Below, piece after piece: positions 26,198-34,464 of a DNA stretch of 64,000 nt (position 1 is its first letter; each line of letters opens with the position of its first letter). Source of the DNA: an uncultured Steroidobacter sp. (GTDB taxonomy: Bacteria > Pseudomonadota > Gammaproteobacteria > Steroidobacterales > Steroidobacteraceae); contig NZ_CALFXI010000090.1 of the NCBI RefSeq assembly GCF_937958065.1, positions 27,857 through 91,856 on the forward strand, written 5' to 3'. Below the pieces are notes generated by a model. That model saw only the letters and a program-made list of their open reading frames with translations. It did no database searches and was not told the origin of the DNA. Both the position numbers and the translations under genes were made by a program.

Positions 26198-26956
26198 TTA
26201 CATCAGCTCGCTGACTTCCTTGCTCAGCATGGTGTACCAGTTCCTGACCTTGGTCAGGTGTTCGCGCTCTTCGCTCAGGGCGCCATGGAAGCGGCGAGCC
26301 ATGTCCTCGTGGCCCATTTCCTGCGCCATGGCGATCAGGCCTTCCCAGCCTTCGTTGTCGATGAGCTCGGCGGCCAGCGCCGCGTGCAAGGTCTGAGCGA
26401 GGGTGGTGCGAGGATCGCTTGCGGCTTGCAACAAGCCCATCGATTCGACGCCGACCAGATCGGCGCACGGCGTTTGCGCCGTGGGGTCGGCACCCAACGT
26501 CTCCAGACACTCTTTGATCATCAGCGCATGGCGCGCCTCCGAATCGCGGATCTCCTGCAGTTCCTCGGCGCTGACCTTATCGGCGTCCGCGGTTTCCGCG
26601 ATGGCTTTGGCGCAGACAGCATCGTACAGGCGCGCCCCGCCGCGCTCGAAAGCGAGACGTTCGGCGAGCTTGTCGATGAACACCTGAGGGCGCCGTCCAG
26701 TGAGCATTTTCGCGCCGCTCTTCGCCATGCCTTTCAAGGTGGCGGGGGCGGGGATGGAGCCCAGTGGATCGGCCGCGGCGATGTACTCCAGGCGCGTAAT
26801 GGATAGGGCCTGCCCGTCGGGCGGGGCGCCCTGCTCGGTGGAGGAGCCGTCGTCGAGCAATTCCGTGTTCTCCAGCATCTCCTTCGCATGCTGGGGCGAC
26901 ATTTGCAGACCGGTGCGATTGATTCCCAAGCGGGTTGCGTCAGTGGACTGTGGCAT
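26198..26956 (-). CDS. Ferritin-like/rubrerythrin-type protein (252 residues)
   Basis: The first ~100 residues are a polar, partly helical extension. The region ~100-250 is mostly helical with metal-ligand-type motifs of the ferritin-like fold: LAERLAFERGGARLYD, EEELQEI-type EIRDSEARHALM (ExxRH), LAAELIDNEGWEGL and LSEEREHLTKV (ExxH). Such proteins bind di-iron or di-manganese and act in peroxide detoxification or metal storage. ATG at 26954-26956 lies near the start of the conserved part. A second ferritin-like gene lies 52 bases upstream on the same strand, so the pair is probably one operon. Confidence 0.7.
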   Translation of the reverse strand: MPQSTDATRLGINRTGLQMSPQHAKEMLENTELLDDGSSTEQGAPPDGQALSITRLEYIAAADPLGSIPAPATLKGMAKSGAKMLTGRRPQVFIDKLAERLAFERGGARLYDAVCAKAIAETADADKVSAEELQEIRDSEARHALMIKECLETLGADPTAQTPCADLVGVESMGLLQAASDPRTTLAQTLHAALAAELIDNEGWEGLIAMAQEMGHEDMARRFHGALSEEREHLTKVRNWYTMLSKEVSELM

Positions 26957-27008
26957 GAGGGTCTCCGCGTTCTTGGCTGACTGAGGGCTAGAAGGGTGGC
27001 GACGAGCG

Positions 27009-28184
27009 TCACGCCGCGCGAACGTTGACTCGGGACAGCACTTCCGTGCCGGGCCGCCATACATAGCCGGCAGCGACTCGCTCCGAGGGCGAGCCTTCCG
27101 AGTTCATGTGATTGCGATAATCGATCGAGTCCTGGGGCTCTTGCTCGAGGCCGACGAAATCCGCACCGCTGGCTCGCAGATCCACCTCTTGCGCGAGCGT
27201 CGCGCGTACGAACTCGCGCTGACTTTCGAACTTGACGGGCTCCGGCAACGGCGAGCCGACGATCTCCTTCGGATCGCGCTGCTCGTGTTTCCTGAACAGC
27301 TCCGCCACCACGTGGAAATGTCCCAGCTCGTAATTCAGCATCCGTTCCCAGATGGCTTTGATGCGTGGGTTCGGTTCCTGTTGCACGCAGCTGTAGTAGG
27401 TGTACGCCTCCATCGCCTCGTGCAGCAGCCAGTTCTCGAGCAGGGACTGCGATGGATCGAGCAGCGACTCGTACTGGGTGACGTGCTGTTCCTCGATCGA
27501 TGCGATCTCGGCGTACAGCTGCCGCGCCACCGGGTCGGCGAACAGCGGCCCGATGTTCATGTAGTAGTCGTGGGTCTGGTTCTCGGAGGCGGTGAGGATC
27601 ATCGCGTTCAACTTGGTCAGCGGCGCGGCGGTGTTGCGATCGAACGGCCGGCGCAGATCGTTCTCCGGCGAGCGGTGTTCGATCACCGTCGGGCGGCCCG
27701 GCAGCACATCGGTATAGCTCTGCAGGATGTTGTTCGAATCCTTGCCTTCGAGCCGATCGAGCAGCGCCGAGTAGCGGTACATGTGATCGAAATCCTCCAG
27801 CAGGCCGTAGCGATACACCTGCGCCAGATACGGGTCGGGCTCGTTCTGCGCCAGCGCCGCGGTCACCTCGATGGCCACCTGCTCATAACCGATGGTGGTT
27901 TCCAGCGGCGAGTGGTCGGCGCCGAGCAGCCAGTTGACCATGGTCGCTTGATGCTGTTCGACCCGGCGCACTTCGGCGAGTGGCCTGCGCAACTCCATGT
28001 TGAAGCGCGCGGCTGCGTGCTGGAAGCGCAGCGCCTCGACCTCCATGCCGTTCATCAGGATGACCCGCACGCGCGTGAACGCGTCGTCATCCAGCTTGCT
28101 GATGGGTTTGCCTGCGAGCTCGCGCCAGGTGAATCGTTGCTGGTTCAGCGGCGTGCCGCGATCCTCGAACAAAGACAGCGTCAT
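27009..28184 (-). CDS. Ferritin-like protein (391 residues)
   Basis: The protein is mostly helical and contains repeated Glu/His metal-type motifs: ETTIGYEQVAIEV, LLEDFDHMYRY, EIASIEEQHVTQYE (ExxH), LLHEAMEAYTYY and LNYELGHFHVVAELF (ExxH). This is enough for a complete di-metal four-helix bundle and possibly part of a second. No signal peptide is present. An AGGA placed six bases before ATG at 28182-28184 fixes the start. It is the first gene of the ferritin-like pair. Oxidative-stress defence or metal sequestration is likely, but the exact activity is unknown. Confidence 0.7.
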   Translation of the reverse strand: MTLSLFEDRGTPLNQQRFTWRELAGKPISKLDDDAFTRVRVILMNGMEVEALRFQHAAARFNMELRRPLAEVRRVEQHQATMVNWLLGADHSPLETTIGYEQVAIEVTAALAQNEPDPYLAQVYRYGLLEDFDHMYRYSALLDRLEGKDSNNILQSYTDVLPGRPTVIEHRSPENDLRRPFDRNTAAPLTKLNAMILTASENQTHDYYMNIGPLFADPVARQLYAEIASIEEQHVTQYESLLDPSQSLLENWLLHEAMEAYTYYSCVQQEPNPRIKAIWERMLNYELGHFHVVAELFRKHEQRDPKEIVGSPLPEPVKFESQREFVRATLAQEVDLRASGADFVGLEQEPQDSIDYRNHMNSEGSPSERVAAGYVWRPGTEVLSRVNVRAA

Positions 28185-28256
28185 GATGCTTCCTCCGGAT
28201 AAGTGAACACGCAATGGTGCGCGGATGAAATGGTTCCGAGAAATATTCCCTCGGCC

Positions 28257-29123
28257 TCACGCGCTCACGGGGCGTCCCGGCAGCGTGCTGCTGGCACGCT
28301 GCGCGGTGCCCTCGAATTCCATCACGTCGTGTGAGCTGATGATGCGCACGGCTTTGGCGTGCTCACGTTTCAACTCTCGCAGTCGGTACTGATTGCGAAA
28401 ACGTGCCGCGCGGTCCTGTTCCATCATCCATTGATAGAAGTGCAGGCCGGGCGTGCAGCGCGGCCGATCGATATCCATTTCGGCATGATAGAAATAGGCA
28501 TCGCCGGCCTGCAGGAGCCAGCTGCCCGCGGTTCTTTCCACTGCAACCCCCGCGTGCCCCAGCGTGTGCCCGACGAGGGGCACCAGCAGGATCTCCGGCG
28601 GGACGCCCTGCAGCTCGCGAACGCATTCGAAGCCATACCAGCGCTCGCCGCTCAGCGCCGGGTAGATCACCCACTGGTCGCGCGTCGACCACTGCTGCGG
28701 TCGATAGCGCATTCGATCCAGCAGCGTGCGTTGGGCTTCCGCGACTTCGCGTTCCTTGCTCAGCATGTGCACGCGAGCCTGCGGAAAATCATCCAGTCCG
28801 CCGGCGTGATCGAAATCCAGGTGGGTGAGCACGATGTTCCGAACGTCACGCGGATCGTAGCCCAGCGCGGCAATCTGCCGGACGGCAGTGAACTCCTCAC
28901 GAAACTCCGGCGACAGCAAGGTCAGGAAAAAGCGGCTGAGCCGTGAGCGCGGATCGGCCACATCCCGCAGTCCGAACCCGGTGTCGATGAGCGTCAGCGT
29001 GTCGTTGGTTTCCACCAGGAGACAATGGCAGGTCAGTCGGCCGCGCAGTCTCATGGTATGTCCGTCCATGAGCGCACCCCCGAGAGGACAGCTGGAGATG
29101 CAGTTCAGATGATGAATGCGCAT
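28257..29123 (-). CDS. Metallo-beta-lactamase-fold hydrolase
   Basis: The 288-residue protein has the MBL motif THLDFDHAGGLDD (HxHxDH variant HLDFDH) near residue 100, preceded by LTLIDTGFGLRD, and further ligands in VPLVGHTLGHAGVAVE, LQAGDAYFYH and ISSHDVMEFE. The family hydrolyses esters, thioesters, lactones or phosphodiesters; in this subgroup lactonase-like enzymes are common. It is cytoplasmic, with no signal peptide. The substrate is unknown. It lies 72 bases from the ferritin-like operon and may be transcribed with it from its own upstream region, shared divergently with the permease gene. Confidence 0.8.
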   Translation of the reverse strand: MRIHHLNCISSCPLGGALMDGHTMRLRGRLTCHCLLVETNDTLTLIDTGFGLRDVADPRSRLSRFFLTLLSPEFREEFTAVRQIAALGYDPRDVRNIVLTHLDFDHAGGLDDFPQARVHMLSKEREVAEAQRTLLDRMRYRPQQWSTRDQWVIYPALSGERWYGFECVRELQGVPPEILLVPLVGHTLGHAGVAVERTAGSWLLQAGDAYFYHAEMDIDRPRCTPGLHFYQWMMEQDRAARFRNQYRLRELKREHAKAVRIISSHDVMEFEGTAQRASSTLPGRPVSA

Positions 29124-29198
29124 GGCGTTTGCTTCGAGAGCGTGCCCGCAAGCGCAATGCCGAGGCGCGAACAAGCGTTCCGCTGATTCCGAAATGTG

Positions 29199-30893
29199 AT
29201 GGTCCGCGCGCGGCCGGAACTCTCACCCGGAACTCTCACTTTGCGCTCAGCTTTACTGGATGTGTCGTTACGTAGCCTGATCCTCGGCCGTCGATTGGCG
29301 AATCGCGAGTGGCGCGAACGGAAGATCGGCGCGTTCGAGGGCGTGCCGTCGATGGGACTCGACGGGCTCGGCTCATCGTCCTACGGACCGGAAGCCGCGC
29401 TCTCGGTGTTGATTCCGCTCGGCGCGGCCAGCCTGAGTTACATCGGCTGGGTGATGGCGCCGATCGTCGGTCTGCTGGCGATTCTGTTCGCATCGTACTG
29501 GCAGACCATTCGCGCCTATCCTCACAACGGCGGCGCCTACATCGTTTCCAAAGCCAATCTCGGCGCGAATGCCAGCCTGCTCGCGGCAGCGGCGCTGATG
29601 GTCGACTACGTCCTCAATGTCGCGGTCGGCATTTCAGCCGGCGTCGGCGCGCTCGTGTCGGCAGTTCCAGTGCTGCACGACTACATGCTGCCGCTGTGTT
29701 TGCTGATTCTCGCGTTCATCACGGTCATGAATCTGCGAGGCACCATCGATGCCGGGCGGGTGTTCGCGGTGCCGACCTACACGTTCGTGATCAGCTTCGG
29801 CATCATCATTGGAGTCGGTGTCTGGAAAACATTGGTCAGCGGCGGCGCTCCCGCGCCCGTGGTCTCCCCACCGCCGTTGTCGAAAACGGCGGAGGCAGTC
29901 AGCTTGTGGCTGTTGCTTCGCGCGTTTGCCGCGGGCTGCACAGCCATGACGGGTGTGGAGGCCGTGAGCAACGGCATGACGGCCTTTCGCAATCCGACGG
30001 TAAAATACGGTCATCGGACGCTGACAGCTATCGTCGGCATCCTCGGTCTGCTGTTGGTCGGCATCGCGTACCTGGCTGCCACCTATCACATCGGCGCGAT
30101 GGATCAGGCGCAGACGGGTTATCGCAGCGTGCTTTCCCAACTCGCGAGCGCGGTCGTGGGGAACGGTCCGCTCTATTACGTCGCAATCGGCTCGTTGCTC
30201 TGTGTGCTCGCGCTCTCGGCGAACACCAGCTTCGTCGACTTCCCACGGTTGTGTCATGTCGTTGCTCAGGATGGGTTCCTGCCGCGGCCGTTCGCCGTCG
30301 CGGGACAGCGATTGGTGTTCTCCGTCGGCATTCTGTATCTGGCCGTGACCGCCGGCGGACTGCTGATCGTGTTTGATGGAATTACCGATCATTTGATCCC
30401 GCTGTTCGCCGTCGGCGCATTCCTCACGTTCACCCTGTCTCAGAGCGGCATGGTGATTCACTGGCTGCGTTTGTTGCGTAAACGCGGCGACGGGCGGGCG
30501 AAGCACAGCGAGCGCATGCACCTGGCGGTCAATGCAGTCGGCGCGGTTACTACCGGGGGTGCGCTCGTCATCATCGTGGCGGCGAAGTTTCTCGAAGGCG
30601 CGTGGATCACGGTGCTGATCATTCCGGCGGTCATCGTGCTGCTCAAATCGATCCGCCGTTATTACGACGAGCTCGCCGCCCGCGCTCATCAGCCATCGCC
30701 CTTGCACGTTGCCAACGTTGCGCCGCCAGTCGTGCTGGTCGCGATCGAGGATTGGAATTCACCGGCGGAAAAAGCCGTCGCGCTGGCCCTGAGCCTGTCT
30801 CCACAGGTGCTGGGGATTCATCTGGCGCACCTGGAAGGTCCGGAGCCGGAACAACATCACAACCATCTGCGTGAGCAGTGGCAGGAAATGTAG
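29199..30893 (+). CDS. APC-superfamily permease, frameshifted near its C-terminus
   Basis: The frame gives ~564 residues. An N-terminal cytoplasmic part (RKIGAFEGVPSMGLDGLGSS) precedes twelve hydrophobic segments typical of APC-superfamily transporters, including PHNGGAYIVSKANLGANAS and NTSFVDFPRLCHVVAQDGFL. A cytoplasmic USP-like C-terminal domain begins at VLVAIEDWNSPAEKA. The frame stops early at 30891 (QWQEM then TAG). The rest of the USP-like domain continues without a break in another frame to 31237, and adding one A to the AAA run at 30886-30888 joins the two. ATG at 29199 is preceded by an in-frame GTG; a GTG at 29262 is a later alternative. The substrate may be an amino acid or K+. 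Confidence 0.75.
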   Translation: MVRARPELSPGTLTLRSALLDVSLRSLILGRRLANREWRERKIGAFEGVPSMGLDGLGSSSYGPEAALSVLIPLGAASLSYIGWVMAPIVGLLAILFASYWQTIRAYPHNGGAYIVSKANLGANASLLAAAALMVDYVLNVAVGISAGVGALVSAVPVLHDYMLPLCLLILAFITVMNLRGTIDAGRVFAVPTYTFVISFGIIIGVGVWKTLVSGGAPAPVVSPPPLSKTAEAVSLWLLLRAFAAGCTAMTGVEAVSNGMTAFRNPTVKYGHRTLTAIVGILGLLLVGIAYLAATYHIGAMDQAQTGYRSVLSQLASAVVGNGPLYYVAIGSLLCVLALSANTSFVDFPRLCHVVAQDGFLPRPFAVAGQRLVFSVGILYLAVTAGGLLIVFDGITDHLIPLFAVGAFLTFTLSQSGMVIHWLRLLRKRGDGRAKHSERMHLAVNAVGAVTTGGALVIIVAAKFLEGAWITVLIIPAVIVLLKSIRRYYDELAARAHQPSPLHVANVAPPVVLVAIEDWNSPAEKAVALALSLSPQVLGIHLAHLEGPEPEQHHNHLREQWQEM

Positions 30894-31237
30894 CCGAACC
30901 TTGCCAGGCCGTAGGGCGTGAGCCACCGGCGTTGCGAATTTTGCAGGCGCAATATCGAACGCTGCACGTGCCCATTCTGAAACTGTCACGCGAGTTGCAA
31001 ACGACGCATCCCGGGCGCGCCATCGCGGTGTTGATTCCCGAGTTGATAAAACAGCGCTGGTATCAGCGTTTGTTACACACGCAACGAGCCAGGCATCTGC
31101 GCGATCAGTTGCTGGAACACGGCGGCTCGCTGCTCACCGTCATAGATATGCCCTGGTATCTGGACGAGGCGCAGGCGCGGGAACCACGCCAGAGTTGCGC
31201 ATCTTATGTGAATGCAGAGCGAGGTAATACGGGGTAG
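30887..31237 (+). pseudogene. Displaced C-terminal part of the APC permease
   Basis: In this frame NVAEPCQAVGREPPALRIL continues the domain interrupted at 30891. It is followed by HPGRAIAVLIPELIKQRWYQ and GGSLLTVIDMPWYLDEA, the usual end of the USP-like domain in these permeases. There is no sensible ribosome-binding site for an independent gene. Either the permease is genuinely broken late in its length, or a base was lost in the A-run during sequencing. Confidence 0.75.
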
Positions 31238-31290
31238 CTTGATTGTGCATTCGCGCCAGCGAACTTCGTCCCCACCGATCTGGAGCCGTC

Positions 31291-32334
31291 GTGAGCGTCA
31301 ATTCCACCGCTGCTGATTTCTGGACTGGGCCTCGATCCTCTCGCTCCACCAGTGCGCGAAGTGCCGCGAGCAGCGGGCACCGGCCCGGCGGCTTGGGACG
31401 CCTGCTCGGCGAATGCGCGTTGATGACGGAATTGTTTCATCGGCTGCAACGGGTCGCGCCGACCGGAGTGAGTGTGCTGCTCACTGGCGAGAGCGGTACG
31501 GGCAAGGAGTTGGTGGCCGAAACCATCCATTCCCTGAGTGCCGGCCGCGACGAGCCGTTCGTCGCTGTGAACTGCGGAGCCATCCCCGCGACCCTGGTGG
31601 AGGCGGAACTGTTCGGTTATGAGCGCGGCAGTTTCACTGGCGCGGTCCGCTCCCAGGCGGGCTATTTCGAGCGCGCCGGCCGCGGCACGTTGTTTCTCGA
31701 TGAAGCCGGCGAGATGCCGCTCGAGATGCAGGTCAAGCTGCTGCGTGCGCTGGAGACGCGGCGTTTCTATCGGGTCGGCGGCGATCGGGACATTCCACTG
31801 CAGGCCAGAGTGGTCGCCGCGACCAATCGACCGCTCGCCGATGCGCTGGCCGAGAACAAGTTTCGCGCCGATCTGTTGTATCGGCTCGCGGTGTTTCATC
31901 TGCACATTCCGCCGCTGCGGCGTCGGGGCGAGGATGTATACCTGCTGGCGAAGAGCTTCCTCGATCGTCTCAACGAGGCCGAGGGCTCGAACAAGGAATT
32001 CTCGGCCGATTCGCTGCGCTACCTGCGGGAACACAGCTGGCCGGGCAATGTCCGGGAGCTGCACAACACCATGCAGCGAGCGTTCATCCTTGCCGACGAC
32101 GAGATCGACCTGCGAGGTGCGTCGGAGTACGGAAGCGAGATCGCGGAACCCGGCATGGCCGCGGATTCCGATGTGACTTTCCGCCAGGGCATGTCGTTGT
32201 CCGCCGTCGAGCGCGTGGTGATCAAAGAGACATTGCGACGCTGCTCGGGAAACAAGACGCGGACCGCGGCGGTGCTCGGCATCAGCGTCAAAACGCTTTA
32301 TAACAAGCTCAACGAATATCGAGCGCTCGACTGA
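31291..32334 (+). CDS. Sigma-54-dependent transcriptional activator without a receiver domain
   Basis: The 347-residue protein is an enhancer-binding protein. A short disordered N-terminus (~1-40) is followed by the AAA+ domain (~40-275) with Walker A GESGTGKELVAETIH, the sigma-54-contact loop GSFTGA (canonical GAFTGA with Ala to Ser), Walker B LFLDEAGEMPL and R-fingers in PPLRRRGEDVYLLA. A Fis-type helix-turn-helix closes it (GNKTRTAAVLGISVKTLYNK). No receiver, GAF or PAS domain is present, so activity is probably set by partner proteins or expression. GTG at 31291 has GGAG five bases upstream and is preferred to TTG at 31243. It lies between two loci with sigma-54-type promoters and is their obvious candidate regulator. 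Confidence 0.85.
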   Translation: MSVNSTAADFWTGPRSSRSTSARSAASSGHRPGGLGRLLGECALMTELFHRLQRVAPTGVSVLLTGESGTGKELVAETIHSLSAGRDEPFVAVNCGAIPATLVEAELFGYERGSFTGAVRSQAGYFERAGRGTLFLDEAGEMPLEMQVKLLRALETRRFYRVGGDRDIPLQARVVAATNRPLADALAENKFRADLLYRLAVFHLHIPPLRRRGEDVYLLAKSFLDRLNEAEGSNKEFSADSLRYLREHSWPGNVRELHNTMQRAFILADDEIDLRGASEYGSEIAEPGMAADSDVTFRQGMSLSAVERVVIKETLRRCSGNKTRTAAVLGISVKTLYNKLNEYRALD

Positions 32335-32338
32335 GCGC
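32323..32338. terminator. Hairpin at convergent gene ends
   Basis: GCGCTC-GACT-GAGCGC is a perfect 6-base-pair stem with a 4-base loop. It contains the activator's stop codon and ends six bases before the convergent GT9-like gene's stop. It may serve both strands, though neither has a U-run. Confidence 0.35.
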
Positions 32339-32343
32339 CCGAC

Positions 32344-33234
32344 TCAGTGCACCCGGTGCGCGAGCTCGTCGTGCACCTGTTCGATGACGGTGCTCCAGTC
32401 GCCTGGCACGGGCTGGCGAAACAGGCGCATCGTCGGATACCACGGCGAGTCGTCGCGCCCCAGCATCCAGCGCCAGTCGGCATCGTAAGGCAGGAGCAGC
32501 CAGACCGGCAGCCCGAGCGCGCCGGCCAGGTGCGCGGTCATCGTGTCCACGGTGATGATCAGGTCCAGCAGCTGCATTCGGGCGGCCATTTCGACGATGT
32601 CCAGCGATGCGATCGGGGCGGCGGGGAGCGAACAGGTCGCTGGCGGAAACTGCAGGCTGAACCAGCGCACGTCGCTCAATGCTGCCCAGTAACGCAGCTC
32701 GGTGGAGCTCAAGGATCGTTTGGGATCCCAGTCGCCGGCCGACCAGCACACCCCGATGCGCCGGCGCCGCGATGTTGCCGGCCGGGGCGCCGAGGTGGGT
32801 ACATATATATAGGGCATCGGGCCGGGCAGCTCGTCCACGGTCAGCCGCAATGCATGCGGCAGCTCCATGATTTCTATGTCGACGTCGTAATCCAGGCCGG
32901 GATCGCCTTCGTGCAGCGGCAGGATCCGATCGATCCCGTGCACGGTCTGCAGCAGCTTGATCAGCGCGGGCTGCACCCACAGCGTGATCTCAGCCGCTTG
33001 CAAGCGGGGATGCGCGAGCAGCCGCACGAACTGCAGCGTATCGCCCAGCCCGTGATAGCAGCGAACGAATACCCTGCGGCCGGCGAGAGGTTCGCCATTC
33101 CAGACGAACTGCTCGTGTCGGGGCAGGTGTGTGCAGATCTCCCCACGACCGATACGTTGGTGCAGAACGTTGTCGCTGATGGCCCAGGCGGAGCCAAAGT
33201 CGCCTCGGCGCATGGCTTCGGTCCACGTATTCAC
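32344..33234 (-). CDS. GT9-like glycosyltransferase
   Basis: The 296-residue protein resembles GT9/heptosyltransferase-type GT-B enzymes. VFVRCYHGLGDTLQFVRLL near residue 55 carries the family GxGD loop. IGVCWSAGDWDPKRSLSSTE starts the donor domain, and VDTMTAHLAGALGLPVWLLL with PYDADWRWM near 245 is the nucleotide-sugar-binding end. It is the last gene of the minus-strand glycan operon, six bases after deoB. Its shortened N-terminal domain resembles the versions found fused to TPR proteins. Donor and acceptor are unknown. Confidence 0.75.
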   Translation of the reverse strand: MNTWTEAMRRGDFGSAWAISDNVLHQRIGRGEICTHLPRHEQFVWNGEPLAGRRVFVRCYHGLGDTLQFVRLLAHPRLQAAEITLWVQPALIKLLQTVHGIDRILPLHEGDPGLDYDVDIEIMELPHALRLTVDELPGPMPYIYVPTSAPRPATSRRRRIGVCWSAGDWDPKRSLSSTELRYWAALSDVRWFSLQFPPATCSLPAAPIASLDIVEMAARMQLLDLIITVDTMTAHLAGALGLPVWLLLPYDADWRWMLGRDDSPWYPTMRLFRQPVPGDWSTVIEQVHDELAHRVH

Positions 33235-33240
33235 GGCGGA

Positions 33241-34464
33241 TTACCATATGAATGAATGGCCACGGCCGCCTGCCGGCAGCGCCAGGTGTCGGGCGACTGT
33301 CGCGCCCATGTCGGCAAAGCTGGCGCGCTGGCCGAGCGATCGAGGCTTGCAAAGATCCGGCCCGAAGGCGAGTACCGGGACGCATTCGCGAGTGTGATCC
33401 GAACCGGTCCAGGTCGGATCGCAGCCATGGTCGCCGGTGATGATGGCGAGGTCGCCATCCTGCAGTTGCCGCAGGAATTCGGGCAGGCGTGCATCGAATG
33501 TTTCCAACGCCGCGGCATATCCCGGCACGTCGCGGCGGTGGCCGTACAGAGTGTCGAAGTCCACCAGGTTCACGAACATCAGACCTCCCTGGCCCAGCTC
33601 GCGGGTCGCGGCGACGGCCTGATCGAACACTGCGTCGTTGTCCTCGCCCTTCAACTCGCGGCCGGTCGCGCTATGGCAGAACAGGTCGCCGATCTTGCCC
33701 ACCGAAATCACTTCGCGCCGGTCATCCCGGGCGCGGCTCAACAGCGTGGGAAACGGTGGCGGCACTCCATAGTCGCGACGATTCGAAGTTCGCCGATAAC
33801 CCCGAGCGGTTGTCACGAATGGGCGGGCAATCACTCGGCCCACGCGCATCTCGTCGAGCAGTTCGCGTGCAATCTCACAAGTCTGGTACAGCCGCTGCAG
33901 GCCAAAGTGCTGCTCGTGAGCTGCGATCTGGAACACGCTGTCCGCGGAGGTGTAGCAGATCGGCTTGCCGGTGCGCACATGCTCGTCGCCGAGCTCGGCG
34001 ATGATCTGCGTCCCCGATGCATGTTTGTTTCCGAGCACGCCATCGAAGCCGCCTCGCTCGCACAGTGCGTCGATCAACTGCTGCGGAAAGCAAGGCTCGC
34101 GGCGGGGAAAATAGGTCCATTCGAAATCGACCGGGCTGCCTGCGATCTCCCAATGGCCGGACTGCGAGTCCTTGCCGGTCGACACTTCGGCCGCTGCGCC
34201 GGCATGGCCTTGTTGCCAGCCCGAAGTTTCCAACCCTGGTGGCACCCTCCCGGTGGCTACATGGCAGCACTCGCCGATGCCGAGGGCTGCGAGATTCGGC
34301 AGGCGCAAGGGCCCATGACGGACGCCGCTGCGATCGGCATCGCCCGCTGCGCAGCGTTGCGCGATGTGACCCAACGTGTCGGCTCCGGCATCGCCATAGC
34401 GATCGGCATCCGGGGCCCCTCCGACACCGAGCGAGTCGAGCACGATGATGAATGCGCGGGTCAT
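33241..34464 (-). CDS. deoB: Phosphopentomutase-family enzyme
   Basis: DeoB interconverts (deoxy)ribose-1-phosphate and -5-phosphate using two Mn2+ ions. The 407-residue protein has metal ligands in IIVLDSLGVGGAPDA and GDAGADTLGHIA, the active-site loop GKDSQSGHWEIAG, and C-terminal VDFDTLYGHRRDV, IITGDHGCDPTWTGSDHTRE. The residue phosphorylated in characterised enzymes is Thr in GKDT; here it is Ser. Its ATG overlaps the stop of the glycoside-hydrolase-like gene (ATGA). In a glycan operon it may make sugar-1-phosphate for a pentose nucleotide rather than serve nucleoside salvage. This is inference. Confidence 0.85.
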   Translation of the reverse strand: MTRAFIIVLDSLGVGGAPDADRYGDAGADTLGHIAQRCAAGDADRSGVRHGPLRLPNLAALGIGECCHVATGRVPPGLETSGWQQGHAGAAAEVSTGKDSQSGHWEIAGSPVDFEWTYFPRREPCFPQQLIDALCERGGFDGVLGNKHASGTQIIAELGDEHVRTGKPICYTSADSVFQIAAHEQHFGLQRLYQTCEIARELLDEMRVGRVIARPFVTTARGYRRTSNRRDYGVPPPFPTLLSRARDDRREVISVGKIGDLFCHSATGRELKGEDNDAVFDQAVAATRELGQGGLMFVNLVDFDTLYGHRRDVPGYAAALETFDARLPEFLRQLQDGDLAIITGDHGCDPTWTGSDHTRECVPVLAFGPDLCKPRSLGQRASFADMGATVARHLALPAGGRGHSFIW

